Shown: one piece after another, positions 1 to 11,477 of the stretch | Layout of the letters: each line of letters opens with the position of its first letter | Position numbering within the stretch: position 1 is the stretch's first letter | Source: Apiotrichum sp. Y4204 | Lineage: Eukaryota > Basidiomycota > Tremellomycetes > Trichosporonales > Trichosporonaceae | Length of the DNA stretch: 64,000 nucleotides | Reading direction: 5' to 3' | NCBI GenBank assembly: GCA_025531455.1 | Contig: JAMYHL010000005.1 | Location: 496,001 to 560,000, forward strand | Notes under the pieces: model-generated | Databases searched by the model: none | What the model was told of the DNA's origin: nothing | The model's input: the letters and a program-made list of their open reading frames with translations, nothing else | Made by a program: the position numbers and the translations under genes

Positions 1-100
1 AATGAGAAAGGATGAGAGAAGCGGCGAGAGGTATAATCCAGCCATAACGACTATATCAAATGTCAGCCGAAAGGTTCGTTCCGTCCACGGGCGCATACCG

Positions 101-1221
101 TCATATGTCAGCCGTCATCACTGCCTTGATTTTATTAAGAGTGCCCTGGAGTGCTTGAGTGTGCTTGTCAAGTTCGGCCTTGATTCCTAGCAGGTCGTTC
201 TCTTGTGGCTGAACAATCTCAATATCGTGTTGCGAGTCGTCGTTATCTGTTGCCTGGTGGCGTGCAGATCGGTCACACGCCTCTTGTAATTTTCTCGCGT
301 GTCGTTCTCGCGTCCTCCGCAGCTCGTTCGCATGCTGGTCGCGTAGCTTCTTGAGCGATTTGGCATGCTCATTGCGAATCGCTTGCATGGCGCGTGAATG
401 TTCCTTCTGCTGCGCTTGGAGTTCCCCCTCATGTTGTTCTCTTGCCGCCTGTAGCTCACGCTCATGTCGGTCGGCGGTACGCTGCTTTGCGGCTTCGTGG
501 GATCGCCGTGTGGCGGCTAGTTCTTCCTTTGTTGCCGCGAGTAGCCGCTTGGTGGAATCGAGGATGACAGCCGGGTCCACTATTGTTGCTTGGGGCGATG
601 GCGTTCGCCTAGCCAACGGAAGATTGTCGGAGAAGTGTACTGAACGGTGGTTGTGAGCGTTCACGGGCGGTCCATGGCGATAGCCCATAGGCGCATCTGG
701 CTGCTGGTTGACGAGACCATTTTCGCCAGCGATAGGCCGACGGAGCGGAACAACAGTGGTGCGCCAAGGACATTGCTGATGTTTGTGGCGTTGGTGGAAT
801 AAACATGGACCAAGCACGAGGGAGCCGTTGTCTAGCAGGTCTGGCACTGTGAACACTGCCCAAGCATTTCCACAGCGAAACTTGCAGTAGCTTTAGTCAG
901 CAGCTATCGCGGGTAGGTATTTACGCACTAAAACGCAATGATGGGCCAGGTGTTGTGGGGAGGAACTTGGTCTGGACGGTTGACCGGTGATCTGTCGTAT
1001 GGAGGGAAGGCTTCCTGCACATCCCATAAGACGAGGTTGAGGGGATGAAGGTGCGGCCATCTGCGAAAGAACTCGTCAGTGGCGGGGGTGACGCCGTAGC
1101 CATGAAGCGGCCAGCGGTCAAGCGAGTGATGGCCTGGCGGCAACTGGTGAGCCTTGGGGGCTGGGACGAGGAGAAACTGAAGCCGTGGAGACATTCTGTC
1201 TCTGGCTGAAACGGGTGACAT
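101..1221 (-). CDS. Uncharacterised protein with histidine-marked hendecad coiled coil
   Basis: I do not recognise the family. Two exons, 929-1221 and 101-890, join across a 38-nt intron (891-928) whose minus-strand sequence starts GTGCGTAAAT and ends GCTGACTAAAG. The join is in frame and gives about 360 residues. The N-terminal part (about residues 1-150) looks globular, with Trp-rich segments such as RWPLHGYGVTPATDEFFRRW and a CKFRC pair just after the splice. A Pro-rich linker follows. Residues about 228-304 are seven consecutive 11-residue units, each with His at its second position, predicted to be a long helix or coiled coil. The tail is acidic and ends in another short amphipathic helix. 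There is no signal peptide or TM segment. The start at 1221 is the first ATG of the open frame and is not otherwise supported. No function is proposed. Confidence 0.6.
272..502 (-). repeat. Seven tandem 33-nt (11-residue) units inside the coiled-coil gene
   Basis: Read on the minus strand, the units begin SHEAAKQRTAD, RHERELQAARE, QHEGELQAQQK, EHSRAMQAIRN, EHAKSLKKLRD, QHANELRRTRE and RHARKLQEACD. The period is exact with no insertion. DNA identity between units is low, so the periodicity is kept at protein level. An 11-residue period is typical of slightly right-handed (hendecad) coiled coils. Confidence 0.85.
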
Positions 1222-2168
1222 TGTAGATGAGAATCAGTGGTGAGAGATCACGATGTCAGCGATCAGAGATGAGAGAAAAGAACGGGCAGAGAGAGAGAAA
1301 ACAGTAAGAAAGGACGATGAAGAGGAAGGAAAGAATATGAATGACGATAAACACTTAAAATACGGAAAACAAAGCCTGGGCGCCTGTGAACCCGAGGATG
1401 GAAGGACAAGCAGAAGAGGACACAGTTCACTGTCGCTGCGTTAGCGGTCAATGGTAATCGAGTCAACCTCCGTCAACCAAAAGCAGACATGAAGGGGGAT
1501 GACAATGGTACGCAGAATAATCTGAGGGAAGACGAAACTGAGAAATAAAAATGATATTTAGTCAACAAATCTGGAGATCTGGAGATCTGGAGTTTGGGAA
1601 GGGAAGAATATGTCAGCATGTCAGAAGAGCAGCTGCCAGCATGCCAGTCAAGCAAAAGTGCCAGAGACCAGAGGGCAGAGGTCAGTCAAGTCAACTCGAG
1701 GTGACTCGAGTTGATGAAGCTGATGGTTCTAAGAACGACAAGGAAGAGAAGTCCGTCGTTGATCACAGCAGATCCAGGGGCCAGGGATTATGTGATTTTG
1801 GTAGCTTGGTTCTCGTCGTTCTCTCTCGTGCCTTGCACGCTAGGCCCACGCTAGGGGCTAGGCACGCGCCCGCGCTCCAGGCAATGTTTCAGCTCCACGC
1901 GCTTATCACGTGATTTTTCCTCTTGTGCGGGTTCAAATTCTTTTTGGTGGAGACCAGACTTTTCCTCCCTCTAGCGGTGTGGTGTAGCTGAACGGCTGCG
2001 CGCTGGTGTCCCGCTTTTGTGCTCGCTCGCCACCAGACGTCGTTTGTCGCCATCGCCATCGACGTCGACATAACAATCCGTCGTTAGACCCATAAAAAGA
2101 AAACCAAAAAGCCGTCGTCTGCGGCCCATTACCCAACTCGTAACCCCCCACAGAAAACTATATCCACA
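1222..2168. other. Intergenic region, divergent promoters of coiled-coil gene and eRF1
   Basis: No convincing gene. It holds a purine-rich stretch near 1263-1340, a short direct repeat of ggagatct near 1572-1590, and a CACGTG E-box at 1907-1912, about 260 bp before the eRF1 start. The short open frames here have no recognisable content. Confidence 0.5.
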
Positions 2169-3720
2169 ATGTCGTCGGCCGAGGAGGTACGTCCCCCCCT
2201 ATCGCATCCATGTTGTGCTCCGCTGACCTCCAGACTGATCAGGCGATCGAAGTGCGTACTGTCGACCTTGGACCCAACGAGAGCGGATGCTGACATCCAG
2301 ATCTGGCGCTACCGCAAGCTCCTTAACATGCTTGCCGCGTCGCGCGGTGCTGGAACGTCGTGTATTACCCTCATCATGCCTCCGCGTGAGTCAGCTAAAC
2401 AGAGATCTTCAAGATCAAGAGCTGACGATCAGGCTCGCAGATATCCCAGTACAGCAGCATGCTTACCACCGAGTACGGTACCGCGTCTAACATTAAGTCG
2501 CGTGTGAACCGGTGAGTGAAGACGAGGGAGGGAGTGGCACAGCCGGGGTCCGCGTCCACTCTGCTCCACTCCACTTGCTTTGTGCCCAGCTGACCCACAG
2601 TCTCTCCGTCCTGTCCGCCATCACCTCCACTCAGCAGAAGCTCAAGCTCTACAACCGTGTTCCCGACAACGGCCTCTGTGTGTTCGTCGGTACCGTCCTG
2701 AACGAGGAGGGCAAGGAGAAGAAGATCTCGTTTGCGCTCGAGCCGTTCCGGCCCATCAACACCTCGCTCTACATGTGCGACTCGCGCTTCCACATTGAGG
2801 CGCTCGAGGAGCTGCTGGAGAACGACTCGAAGTGGGGCTTTATCATCATGGACGGTAACGGATCGCTGTTCGGTACTCTTTCCGGAAACACGCGTGAGGT
2901 GCTGCACAAGTTCAACGTCGACCTTCCGAAGAAGCACGGTCGTGGTGGTCAGTCCGCGCTGCGTTTCTCGCGTCTTCGTGAGGAAGCGCGTCGTAACTAC
3001 GTCCGTAAGGTGGCGGAGCTTGCCGTGCAGCACTTTATCACAGCCGACAAGGTGAACGTCGCTGGTCTTGTCCTTGCCGGTTCCGCCGAACTCAAGACCG
3101 ACCTCTCCGGATCCGACCTGTTCGACCCGCGTCTCCTCGCCAAGGTCGTTAAGGTTGTCGACGTCTCATACGGTGGCGAGAACGGATTCAACCAGGCAAT
3201 CGAGCTTGCCGCTGACTCGCTCGCAAACGTCAAGTTTGTGCAGGAGAAGAAGCTTATCCAGAAGTACTTCGACGAGATTGCCCTCGACACTGGCAAGTAC
3301 TGCTTCGGTATCTCGGACACTCTCAAGGGTCTCGACATGGGTGCCGTTGAGACTCTTATCGTGTGGGAGGGCTTGGACACTATCCGCCACACGCTCCGCA
3401 ACTCTGCCGGTGACGAGGTCATTGTCTTTTCGTCCCCCAACGACAAGGACCGCGAGAAGTTCATTGACAGGGCGACCGGTACCGAGATGGAGCAGACGGC
3501 CGACCCGCAACCGCTCCTCGAGTGGTTCGCCGAGCGCTACAAGGACTTTGGTGCTACGCTCGAGTTTGTCACCAACAAGTCGCAGGAGGGCTCCCAGTTC
3601 GTCAAGGGCTTCGGTGGTATCGGTGGTCTCCTTCGTTACAAGGTGTCGTTCGAGGACCTCGGCGACCTGGAGGACGAGGAGGACGAGTTCTACGGATCCG
3701 ACGAGGACAGCGACATCTAA
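2169..3720 (+). CDS. SUP45: Eukaryotic peptide chain release factor 1 (eRF1)
   Basis: Cytosolic translation termination factor that reads all three stop codons in the ribosomal A site and triggers peptidyl-tRNA hydrolysis with eRF3. Exons: 2169-2186, 2234-2251, 2301-2385, 2433-2511, 2601-3720. The introns are 47, 49, 47 and 89 nt, each ending in a GCTGAC..AG signal, and the splice joins are in frame throughout. Family hallmarks are visible: TASNIKS in the stop-codon recognition domain, SLYMCDSRF (the YxCxxxF motif), and the catalytic GGQ in [13 protein letters not shown]. The tail is acidic ([16 protein letters not shown]), as in other eRF1 proteins. Length is about 440 residues, normal for the family. 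The first two exons are only 18 nt each. The gene is convergent with the small membrane-protein gene downstream. Confidence 0.96.
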
Positions 3721-3983
3721 GCGCCGGGCTCGGGCCTGGGGCTCAGAGCCGTGCGGGTGGAGGAGGCCCGGAGGTCCGAGGCGGGTAGTATGGCGGCGAG
3801 CGACGGCCACTAGGGCCCTGCTCATCCAGTGAGGTGCTAAGAGCCTCCGGGGAGGCTTATGATCCTCTCCGGCTCTGCGCCGCCCGTCTCGCATCGCATC
3901 GTCGAGTCTATAGATGCCAGTGTACGCTACATTGATACATGCGGGATGAACGATGCTATAGACTGTCCCGGAGCGGAGCGTGG

Positions 3984-4826
3984 TCATCCAGAAACATAGG
4001 GATTTCTCGAGGCCATGCGCTGGTGGAGCTGGGATGGGAGGAGAGCCTGGCCCCACTCGCGCAAATCTGTTGGCTGGCCGTTGCGTTCGATCGCGCGTCG
4101 GAGTCTGCGTCAGAAAAGTATCATTGAAAAACTCACTTTGCACGCACAGCCGCGTACAACAGCAGGCCGCAGACGACGAGTATAAAGCACGTGACAATGA
4201 CCTGGTCTCGTGGTGAGTCGCGCTTAAAGCAGCGTGCCTCGACGTCGCCCTCCGTTCCGGTGCCCGTGTCCTTGTCAATTTCGGGGACTTGGGCGCCTGC
4301 GGTCAGTAAGATGCGAGGATAATCGCAACTGCGTGCGGCGCGGGATGGAGTGATAGGTTGTGGTAAGAGTGAGCAAGAGTGCGGAGTGAAGGGCAGAAGC
4401 GCTCCGGATGATGGCCTGCGCACTTGTCACGACAACCTCCCCTGGGTATACTGGAACAATGGCATTCTCAGCGATGATGATCAACATCACTTTTGGCCTT
4501 GATCATTGTTCTGCCCGACACTTCTGCCCCAGCTCCATCTAACGCTGCTTTCCTCGCGGATGTACACCGCCTCCCTTGTTCCGTCACCCACGCAACGCAC
4601 CTTTACAAATCGCAAGCTTCTGGTCGACGCAGAACTGGCGGGTACACGACAAACACGGTTTTGCGGGGTCCTCAGGCCTGTGGAGGGCGATGATGGTCGA
4701 GTTGGAGAAGCAGATGCACTTGCAGTACGAGAGGACGGGGTCGGGCCACCACCCGGCGCGGGCGGGCGTGGTGGCCGCAAAGAGGAATGCCAGCACGAGG
4801 GCGTGCACCCAGGCGAGATGCCGCAT
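3984..4826 (-). CDS. Small Cys-rich single-pass membrane protein (MAY24/TMEM9-like)
   Basis: Three exons (4601-4826, 4137-4296, 3984-4104) give 168 residues. Introns are 304 nt (4297-4600) and 32 nt (4105-4136), ending ACTGACCGCAG and TCTGACGCAG. Residues about 1-24 form a signal peptide ending ARA. The luminal part carries CKCICF, KPCLSCTRQFC and further cysteines. A TM segment (VIVTCFILVVCGLLLYAAV) follows, then a basic tail of about 45 residues. The CKCIC start plus a C-terminal TM recalls the TMEM9 family and its fungal relative MAY24, linked to vacuole or endolysosome acidification. That assignment is from memory and uncertain. Stopping at the first in-frame stop (4133) is possible, but the third exon has clean splice sites and a plausible tail. 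It is divergent from TSC2 over about 560 bp. Confidence 0.7.
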
Positions 4827-5384
4827 GATGGAGTGTTGGGGAGATGGAGATCGAGAGATGGAAAATGGTGCTGGTGGATCAAAGTCAAGGTTGTCAAGAG
4901 AGTGACGGCAACAGGCAGCAGCGCCTGGTTGGCAGGTGGATTGTGGAAATTGCCACTCGGCTCACCGAGTTTCTGGCTGGGGGCTTGGCTGTCCTGGCTG
5001 CTCTGGCACTGAGCTTTTTGGCCTTGGCTCTGTCTGGCTCTCACTCGTCATCATCGCATCATCACATCGCCGCACCCACCATTCACCGTCGCCGACGCAG
5101 CAATCCACTTCTTCTCCTCTTTTTATCCTTTCCTTCCACACCGGTTCCGTTTCTGTTCCCCATCCCCTGTCCGACTCGTTCAATCTTGACCGTATCGTCC
5201 GGCCTGGTTCGCATATCGCCCCCGTGATCTATCTCCATTCCCTATCTTTCATTCACCCACCTTCACCTTGTGCTCGCCCCCGCCCCGCCGCCCTCGTCCT
5301 CATCGACTCGACCCCATATGAATAAAAAAGCAGCTCCTGTTTCCTGATCTTGATTCTTGCACTTGACCACCACGGCCCCTCCTC
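4827..5384. promoter_or_regulatory. Bidirectional promoter region, membrane protein / TSC2
   Basis: About 560 bp between two divergent start codons. It is pyrimidine-rich on the TSC2 side (5095-5290), as expected for a fungal 5' leader. No gene and no clear TATA box at the usual distance; an AT-rich cgaataaaaaa-like stretch lies near 5320. Confidence 0.5.
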
Positions 5385-8300
5385 ATGACCGACCGCGAGC
5401 GCGAGCGTGGGCCGCGGCCCGACCCGCACACCCACAGCCCGACTGCCTCGCCGTCGACGTCCATCGCCAGCTTTCTGCCCAACCTCTTTGGCCGTCGCAC
5501 ATCGTCCAAGGCGTCCAGCGCGCAGGCGCACGCCGATGGGCGCAAGGCAAGCAGCAGCTCGGGCCTTACCCGCGAGCCGATTGATGAGGTCCTCTTGACC
5601 TCACCGCCGGCGGGCACCGCGCCGTTGCCGGGTATCACGGCGACGGCGACGGCGGCGACAGCCTCGAACAGTCCTATTTCCCCGCACGGGTCGTTCCACC
5701 TCGACACGGCGCTCTCGCTCCTCGAGCCCGGAGGCACAAAAACAACCGCCGAGACTGTCGAGATTGTCAAGGCCACATCAGTGTATCTCGCCAACATCAT
5801 GCTCGACCATATGGGTGCGACCCACACGTTTGCCAAGCTTGGTCTCCGCCCGGCCGACATTCGTACGCTTTACGCACGGGCAATCGCATTCAGCGCCCCT
5901 TCTTCAGACTATCAGCTTCGCACGGCCGCGATCCGGCTCCTGGCCGTGCTCGTTGGCCTCGTGCCTCCCCCGCCGTCGGTTCTCGGTCCTAATCCGGCGC
6001 AGCTCCCGACTTCGATCACACCAAGGGCAGTGTACAATGTGCTGACGGCGAGAAGCGGCGGACAGGGCGAGGCGCGCACAAACCAGATGTTTGTCGAGAT
6101 TGGGGCCCTCAAAGCCCTCACTCAGCAGGGCGCCGTGGTGGATGGCATGGATGGGATAGTGGGCTATCTCCTCAGAGTCCTCGTGGACCTGAACTCCGAC
6201 TGGATAGCTTGGTGTAGTGCGGACGAGTCGACAGCAACAGAGTCTAGCCCCGCTGCCGAGCGGGGCACACCGTTTGGTCCTATCACGAGCGCAACGCCTG
6301 CTTCCACTGCGGCCGATGCAATTGACCTCATCACGTTGATTGTGCAGAACCGCCCGGCACTCTTCTCCCCCGCCGACCTCTCCCATATCGTAAGGCCGGT
6401 GATCTCGTTCGTTTGGCAAGGTGTACTCGCTGGCCACGCCCCGGCGGGGTCGAGCGCAGCTGCCGCCCGCCCACGTCACTCCCAACACGCTACGGCGGCA
6501 AGCAACCCTACATCCCCTCCAACTCTTAACGTGCGCCGCGCGACGAGTCTCACTGTTGGTCGCGTCGAGGCTTTCCCCTTCACCCCAGCCGACCGCCCCG
6601 AGAAGGGCGACAAGCAGACCGAGAAGGGCGAAAAGCAGGCTGAGAAAGGCGACAAGCAGGCAGAGAAGGGTGACAAGCAGCTCGACAAGCCTCCGAAGCC
6701 ACCCCGGTCGCCTCGTTTCTCGCGCTGCTCCAAGTGGTCGCGCCCCTTCACCGCACTGTGCGCCCTCGTGAGCATGCTATTTGAGTCCACGACCCTGAAC
6801 GACGACCTCTTTGACGAAATGTTCGAGCTCCTGTGCTTTGCCTTTGGTCAGGACGCAATGATCACTGGTGAGGCGTCCATGGCGGCCCATGACCTTGTTC
6901 GCACCATGCTTGGCGCGGAGAGCGGGCGTCGCGGTGAGCTCGCGCTTCGCAAGGTTCTCGAGGGAAGGTTGAAGGAGCGCAACGACAAGGACGTCGAGCG
7001 CAAGGTGACCCGCGGCGCCGTCATCATTGCCAGGCTCTGCATCGAGAGCGACTTTGTGCATTCGAGCTTGTCACTTTCATTCACTGGCCTCGCTCAGTCG
7101 CTCGTCGCCGCCCTCTCGACCCGCCGATTCCCTGGCACCGGCGAGGCGCGTGGCCCTGAATGGACACGTTGGCTGCCTGTCGACACCGAAGTCCTGTCCC
7201 TGCTTGACAACCATCTCACATCTCTGGGAGAGAACTCTAGTGACGATGCGTGGATGGAAGGCGAGGCCGCTTGTGAGATCCTGAACAGCATCTACCCCTT
7301 GATCCAGACCTTGGCGTGAGTGAGCATGTTCTGCAGACAACTGACCGCAGCCCCGATGCCGCGCGCACTCTGCTCAAGTGCGAGACAGACCCGCTCGTCG
7401 CCATGTATGGCAACGTTATCGGCCGCCTCCCGCAGTCCATCGGTCGTCTTCATTCGCGTCTCCACACGTCCGAGACCACCGCACCTCCCCCATTCTTCCA
7501 CCCGCAGTACATCGACCTCCTGCTCGAGCTTGGTCCTAACCTTGACGAGGAGACGGCCGGGCTGGTGATTGACTATTACCAACGCGAGTGCCTCTGTCTC
7601 CCATTTACTTCGGGCTGGATCTCCAACATCTGGCGTCTCCTCGAAGCATTCGCACAGTCGTACGACCTCCCTATCGCAAGGAGCCGCGTTTCAAACCTCC
7701 TCTACCAGGATGTGTACACATATGTCGACGATCTCCCAGAGCACCGCGCGCAGCTGGTCGATCAGGTGATTGTCCCGTACCTGGAGAAATGGCTGCCGCA
7801 GGAGACTGATCAAGGTCTCTTGACTGAGGCACTCGGCGTGCTTGTGAGCAGTGCCGTGTCGGAGACCTTGATGCGTGAGGAGGAGCGTTGTAAGGCGAGG
7901 TCATCGAAATCAGAGGCACAAGTCGAGGCCGAGGACGCGTCTCCGGAGCCGCCACAGGCAATGGCCGCGGCGGCTGCCGGCGGCAGTTTTGGGGCTATTC
8001 GCCAAATGTTCACGACCCTCGCCGTCGAGGCGACGTGCAAGGTCGCTCCCTTTGGGTCAAACCTCTCGCTCTCGCAGGGCCCATCGCCTGGCCCGCTTCC
8101 CGTACAGTCGCCACCCGTGTCTTCGCCGTCGCCGCCATCAGCCCCAACACTGGCGCCAGCCGGAGATGTCCGGTCCGGCAGAGCTGCAACCCGCGAACAG
8201 AGCAGCCTGCGCAACCTGATACGCACCCTCTCACCAAGCCGTGAGCCGAACTCGGCCGCTGTTGGCATGACGCAACTGCTCTCTCCGCCTGCCGAGGACT

Positions 8301-11300
8301 ACTTCTCATCGCACTCTTCCAGCTCTGGGGTGACGCAACACACCTCGTGCAAAGCGGTGTACGTCGTACAGGCGATGATTGCGACATTTACTCGCCTTGC
8401 TTTCTCACCGCAGGTTTTGGGTGGTCGCCCTGCCCGCACCCTTATCTCGCTGCGTTGCATAATCATCTTCCGCGATCTCCTCGGCCTGCTCTATCCCATT
8501 TCAGACCCAGGTCAACCGCAGCGGATGCCGTCAAAGTGTCCTCGTGCACGCCTGACGATCCTTCAGTGGGCGATGCGGTTGCGCGCGGACAGGAAGCACC
8601 GCATCCTCTTCCGCGACGACATCAACCGCTTCGTGGAGCCCTTTGCCAAGATCCTCTTCCGCACAAAGAAGACAGAGGAGGAGATGCGCGCAGCGATCGA
8701 GCACGAAGAAGCACGCCGGCGCTCAAGGGCCAACCCCCCACCTGGCCGCACCGAGGACGAGCGCGGCCGGTCAACGCGAGTTACCGAATCAGTCGTCCGC
8801 AGCCGCAGCCGCTCCAAGGCGCAGCCTTTGCTTCGCGCTACCTCCGCCGACACCCCATACAACCCGATGTGGTGCGTGCCGGAGCAACTCGCTTTCGAGG
8901 CGCCTCCGGACAATCACCCGAGTGAGGTGCTTCTCACGTACGATCAGAATCACCCGTCGCTGCGCGCCCGGGCTCCCGGTTCCGACGGCACTGTCGAGGG
9001 CGTGTGGCTCCCGGTATCCGAGTACGTGCGCGTGCTCAACGGCCTCCTCCGGTGGGAGCATGACTGGGAGATTGTGTCGTACATTCTTGTTTTCCTCCCG
9101 CAGCAGCTCGGAAACAAGCACTACTTCCACGGTATCCGTGCGACGCGTGAGGTAAGAGGTCTGCTACGTGTGTTATGTGACGGTATTCTCGAGAAAGAGA
9201 ACCGCTGGGAGCGCCGTTTCCAGACTCCCTCATTCATCAAACGCACGCACATCAATGCCGCCGCGTACCAGTCCATCTCCATCCTCATCTCGTACCGTAG
9301 CGTGTTCAACCGCGCCGAGTGCGATCGCATCATCCAGTCGCTCGTGTTTGGCTTGGAGGGTAACGCTACTCTCGCGCGACCCTGTCTTCAGACGCTCACT
9401 GTCTGCGTGTACGAAATGGAGGCGTACCTCTTGAAGCATATTGGCACCATCCTCCAGGCTACGCAACAGATTCTCTCCACACCCGCCGTTGCCGTCCACA
9501 TCCTCGAGTTCCTCGTCGCTCTCGGCAACTCGCAGCTTTACCGCAACTTTACAGAGGATCAATACCGCCTCGTCTTTTCCGTCGCCATCGGTTACGTCGG
9601 GGAGCATAACGCCCGCACTGCTGGCAGCGACTTTACCGACCGCGAACAGTTTACACTCTCACAGCACGTGATTGGCCTCGCCTACCACGTCATTTACATC
9701 TGGTTCCTCGCTCTCAAGGTCACGCAGCGGCCCAGCTTTGTACACCGTCTCGTGCGCGGCCTGCTCCACGCCAAGAGCCACCGCACGCCGGTGGACGAGC
9801 GCATGGAGGTATGCTTCGATTGGATTGCGCGATACACCTATGGCAACGCAGACCCGAAACCCGCAACGTCGTTCCTGTCCGAGGTCGTGATGCGCGACAA
9901 TGACGACCCGCCAAAGACCATGTCCTGGCTTCTCGGCGGCGCGATAATCACTGTCACCGCACACCAGCGCACCGGCTGGGCGACCATCACCACCACCCGT
10001 GCCACTGGACAGACGAGCGTCGTCTGCAAGGTTGAGAACATTCCCCTCGTCGGCCTCGGCGAGACGAATGCCGACATGACGTCTCTGCCCGCTTTCCTCA
10101 TGGCGAACAGGAAGAAAGTGAACCCCGCGCCTCTGGAGGCCCAGGAGGGTGGGGATATCGAGGAGCCAGAGGAGAAGAGCACCGATAGTGAGAGTTCCAA
10201 GTCCCCGGTGGAGAAGGGGGAGAGCAAGACTCCCACCGAAAAGGACAAGACCGCCACTGAAAAGGACAAGACCCCCACCGAAAAGGCGGCGGATTTCGAG
10301 AATGCTGCAGAAAACGAGGCCATTGTCGAATCGATTGTTTCGGTCAAGCCGACGGGCGAGAACACGGTCGACAACTCGATTTCTGGGTACGTCTGGTCGG
10401 GTGCTGCGCCCTCGCAGCGCCGCAAGGACGTCATGATTGAGCCGAGTTACCTCGGCCTCCACCTTTTGTCTTCCTACCCCAACGCCGACCAGAACATCCC
10501 CCGTGGCCGCCCGATCCCCAGGGAACCAAAGTTTGAACGTGCGCTGCGTGGTATCGATAACACGCCGGTCATCAATACGTTCAAGATAGCAGTGCTGTAT
10601 GTCGGCCCTGGGCAGACTACAGAGGCCGAGATTCTCGCCAACTGCGACGGCTCGCCTCTCTACCTCGACTTCCTCGCCGGTTTGGGCCGTATCATCCGTC
10701 TCAAGGGCCAGGTCGACGTGTTCACTGGTGGCCTCGACAAGGAGAACGACTCGGACGGCCAGTACGCGTACGCCTGGTGGGACGATCTTGCGCAGATGAT
10801 TTTCCACGCCCCGACGCTCATGCCCAACACGCCGGAGAACACAGCCAAGAAGCGTCTGGTGGGCAACGACTATGTCAAGATTGTGTACAACGAGTCTGGC
10901 CAGGATTTCAAGTTTGATACAATCCGCACGGCCTTCAACTTTGTCAACATCATTGTCTCTCCCTACGCGACCCGTGAAGTTGCGGATGCCGTCTCCCTCA
11001 CCCGCACGGACAGCAACGCAGGCCCCGCCGTCCCGACCGTGGACGAATGGGGCGGCGACTCGGAAGACTTCTTCAAGGTCCAACTCCAGCGCGCCGACGG
11101 CCTCCCCGACTTCTCCCCGATAGGCGAATATAAACTGGTCTCGCGGCGCAACCTCCCTGTCCTCGTGCGTCAGATCGCGCACTACGCGACCTCTATGGCC
11201 GTGCGTTTCCAGCACACGCAGGGCGCCCCCGACGCCACGAGCGCAGAGTACATTACCATCTGGCGTGCGCGCTGGCGCGCGATGCAGCGTCTCCGGGAGA

Positions 11301-11477
11301 TGTGAGTCAAAGTGTGTGTCGTGTAAGCTAATGGATCCAGGCTGCCCGCGATACCGCCGCTCGACGCCAACGACCCCACCGCAAAAGAGATTGTTCTCCG
11401 GGAGTGAGTGCAATAGTGTCTTCGTCGCTGACAGCAGCTTTACGCGCACGTTCTCGCCGCCCGAGCAGATGGCGTAG
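5385..11477 (+). CDS. TSC2: Tuberin (TSC2) homologue, Rap/Rheb GAP
   Basis: GTPase-activating protein of the TSC complex, which switches off Rheb and so restrains TORC1. Exons: 5385-7315, 7351-11301, 11341-11403, 11438-11477, with introns of 35, 39 and 34 nt, all in frame. The product is about 1994 residues, in the tuberin range. The N-terminus is Ser/Thr/Pro-rich. The middle is helical and tuberin-like (LARPCLQTLTVCVYEMEAYL, PAVAVHILEFLVALGNSQLY). The C-terminal GAP domain (about 10560-11200) contains SPLYLDFLAGLG, the helix around KKRLVGNDYVKIVYNESG with the catalytic Asn-thumb position kept, and FNFVNIIVSPY. Low-complexity inserts occur at 6600-6683 and near 10225-10290. Budding yeast lacks this gene, but fission yeast and many basidiomycetes keep it. 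Confidence 0.93.
6600..6683 (+). repeat. Four 21-nt units (EKGDKQx) in TSC2
   Basis: Tandem units encode EKGDKQT, EKGEKQA, EKGDKQA and EKGDKQL. This is a charged, probably disordered linker between the helical N-terminal region and the next helical block. Copy number is likely variable between strains. Confidence 0.85.

Noticed and set aside
1925..1946. GGGTTCAAATTC followed by T5, a B box plus pol III terminator look-alike
   Set aside because: The T-stem bases do not pair and no A box lies upstream; it is in the eRF1 promoter.
3166..4278. 370-codon antisense frame over eRF1
   Set aside because: It overlaps the conserved eRF1 coding region and the convergent membrane-protein gene and has no coherent domain.
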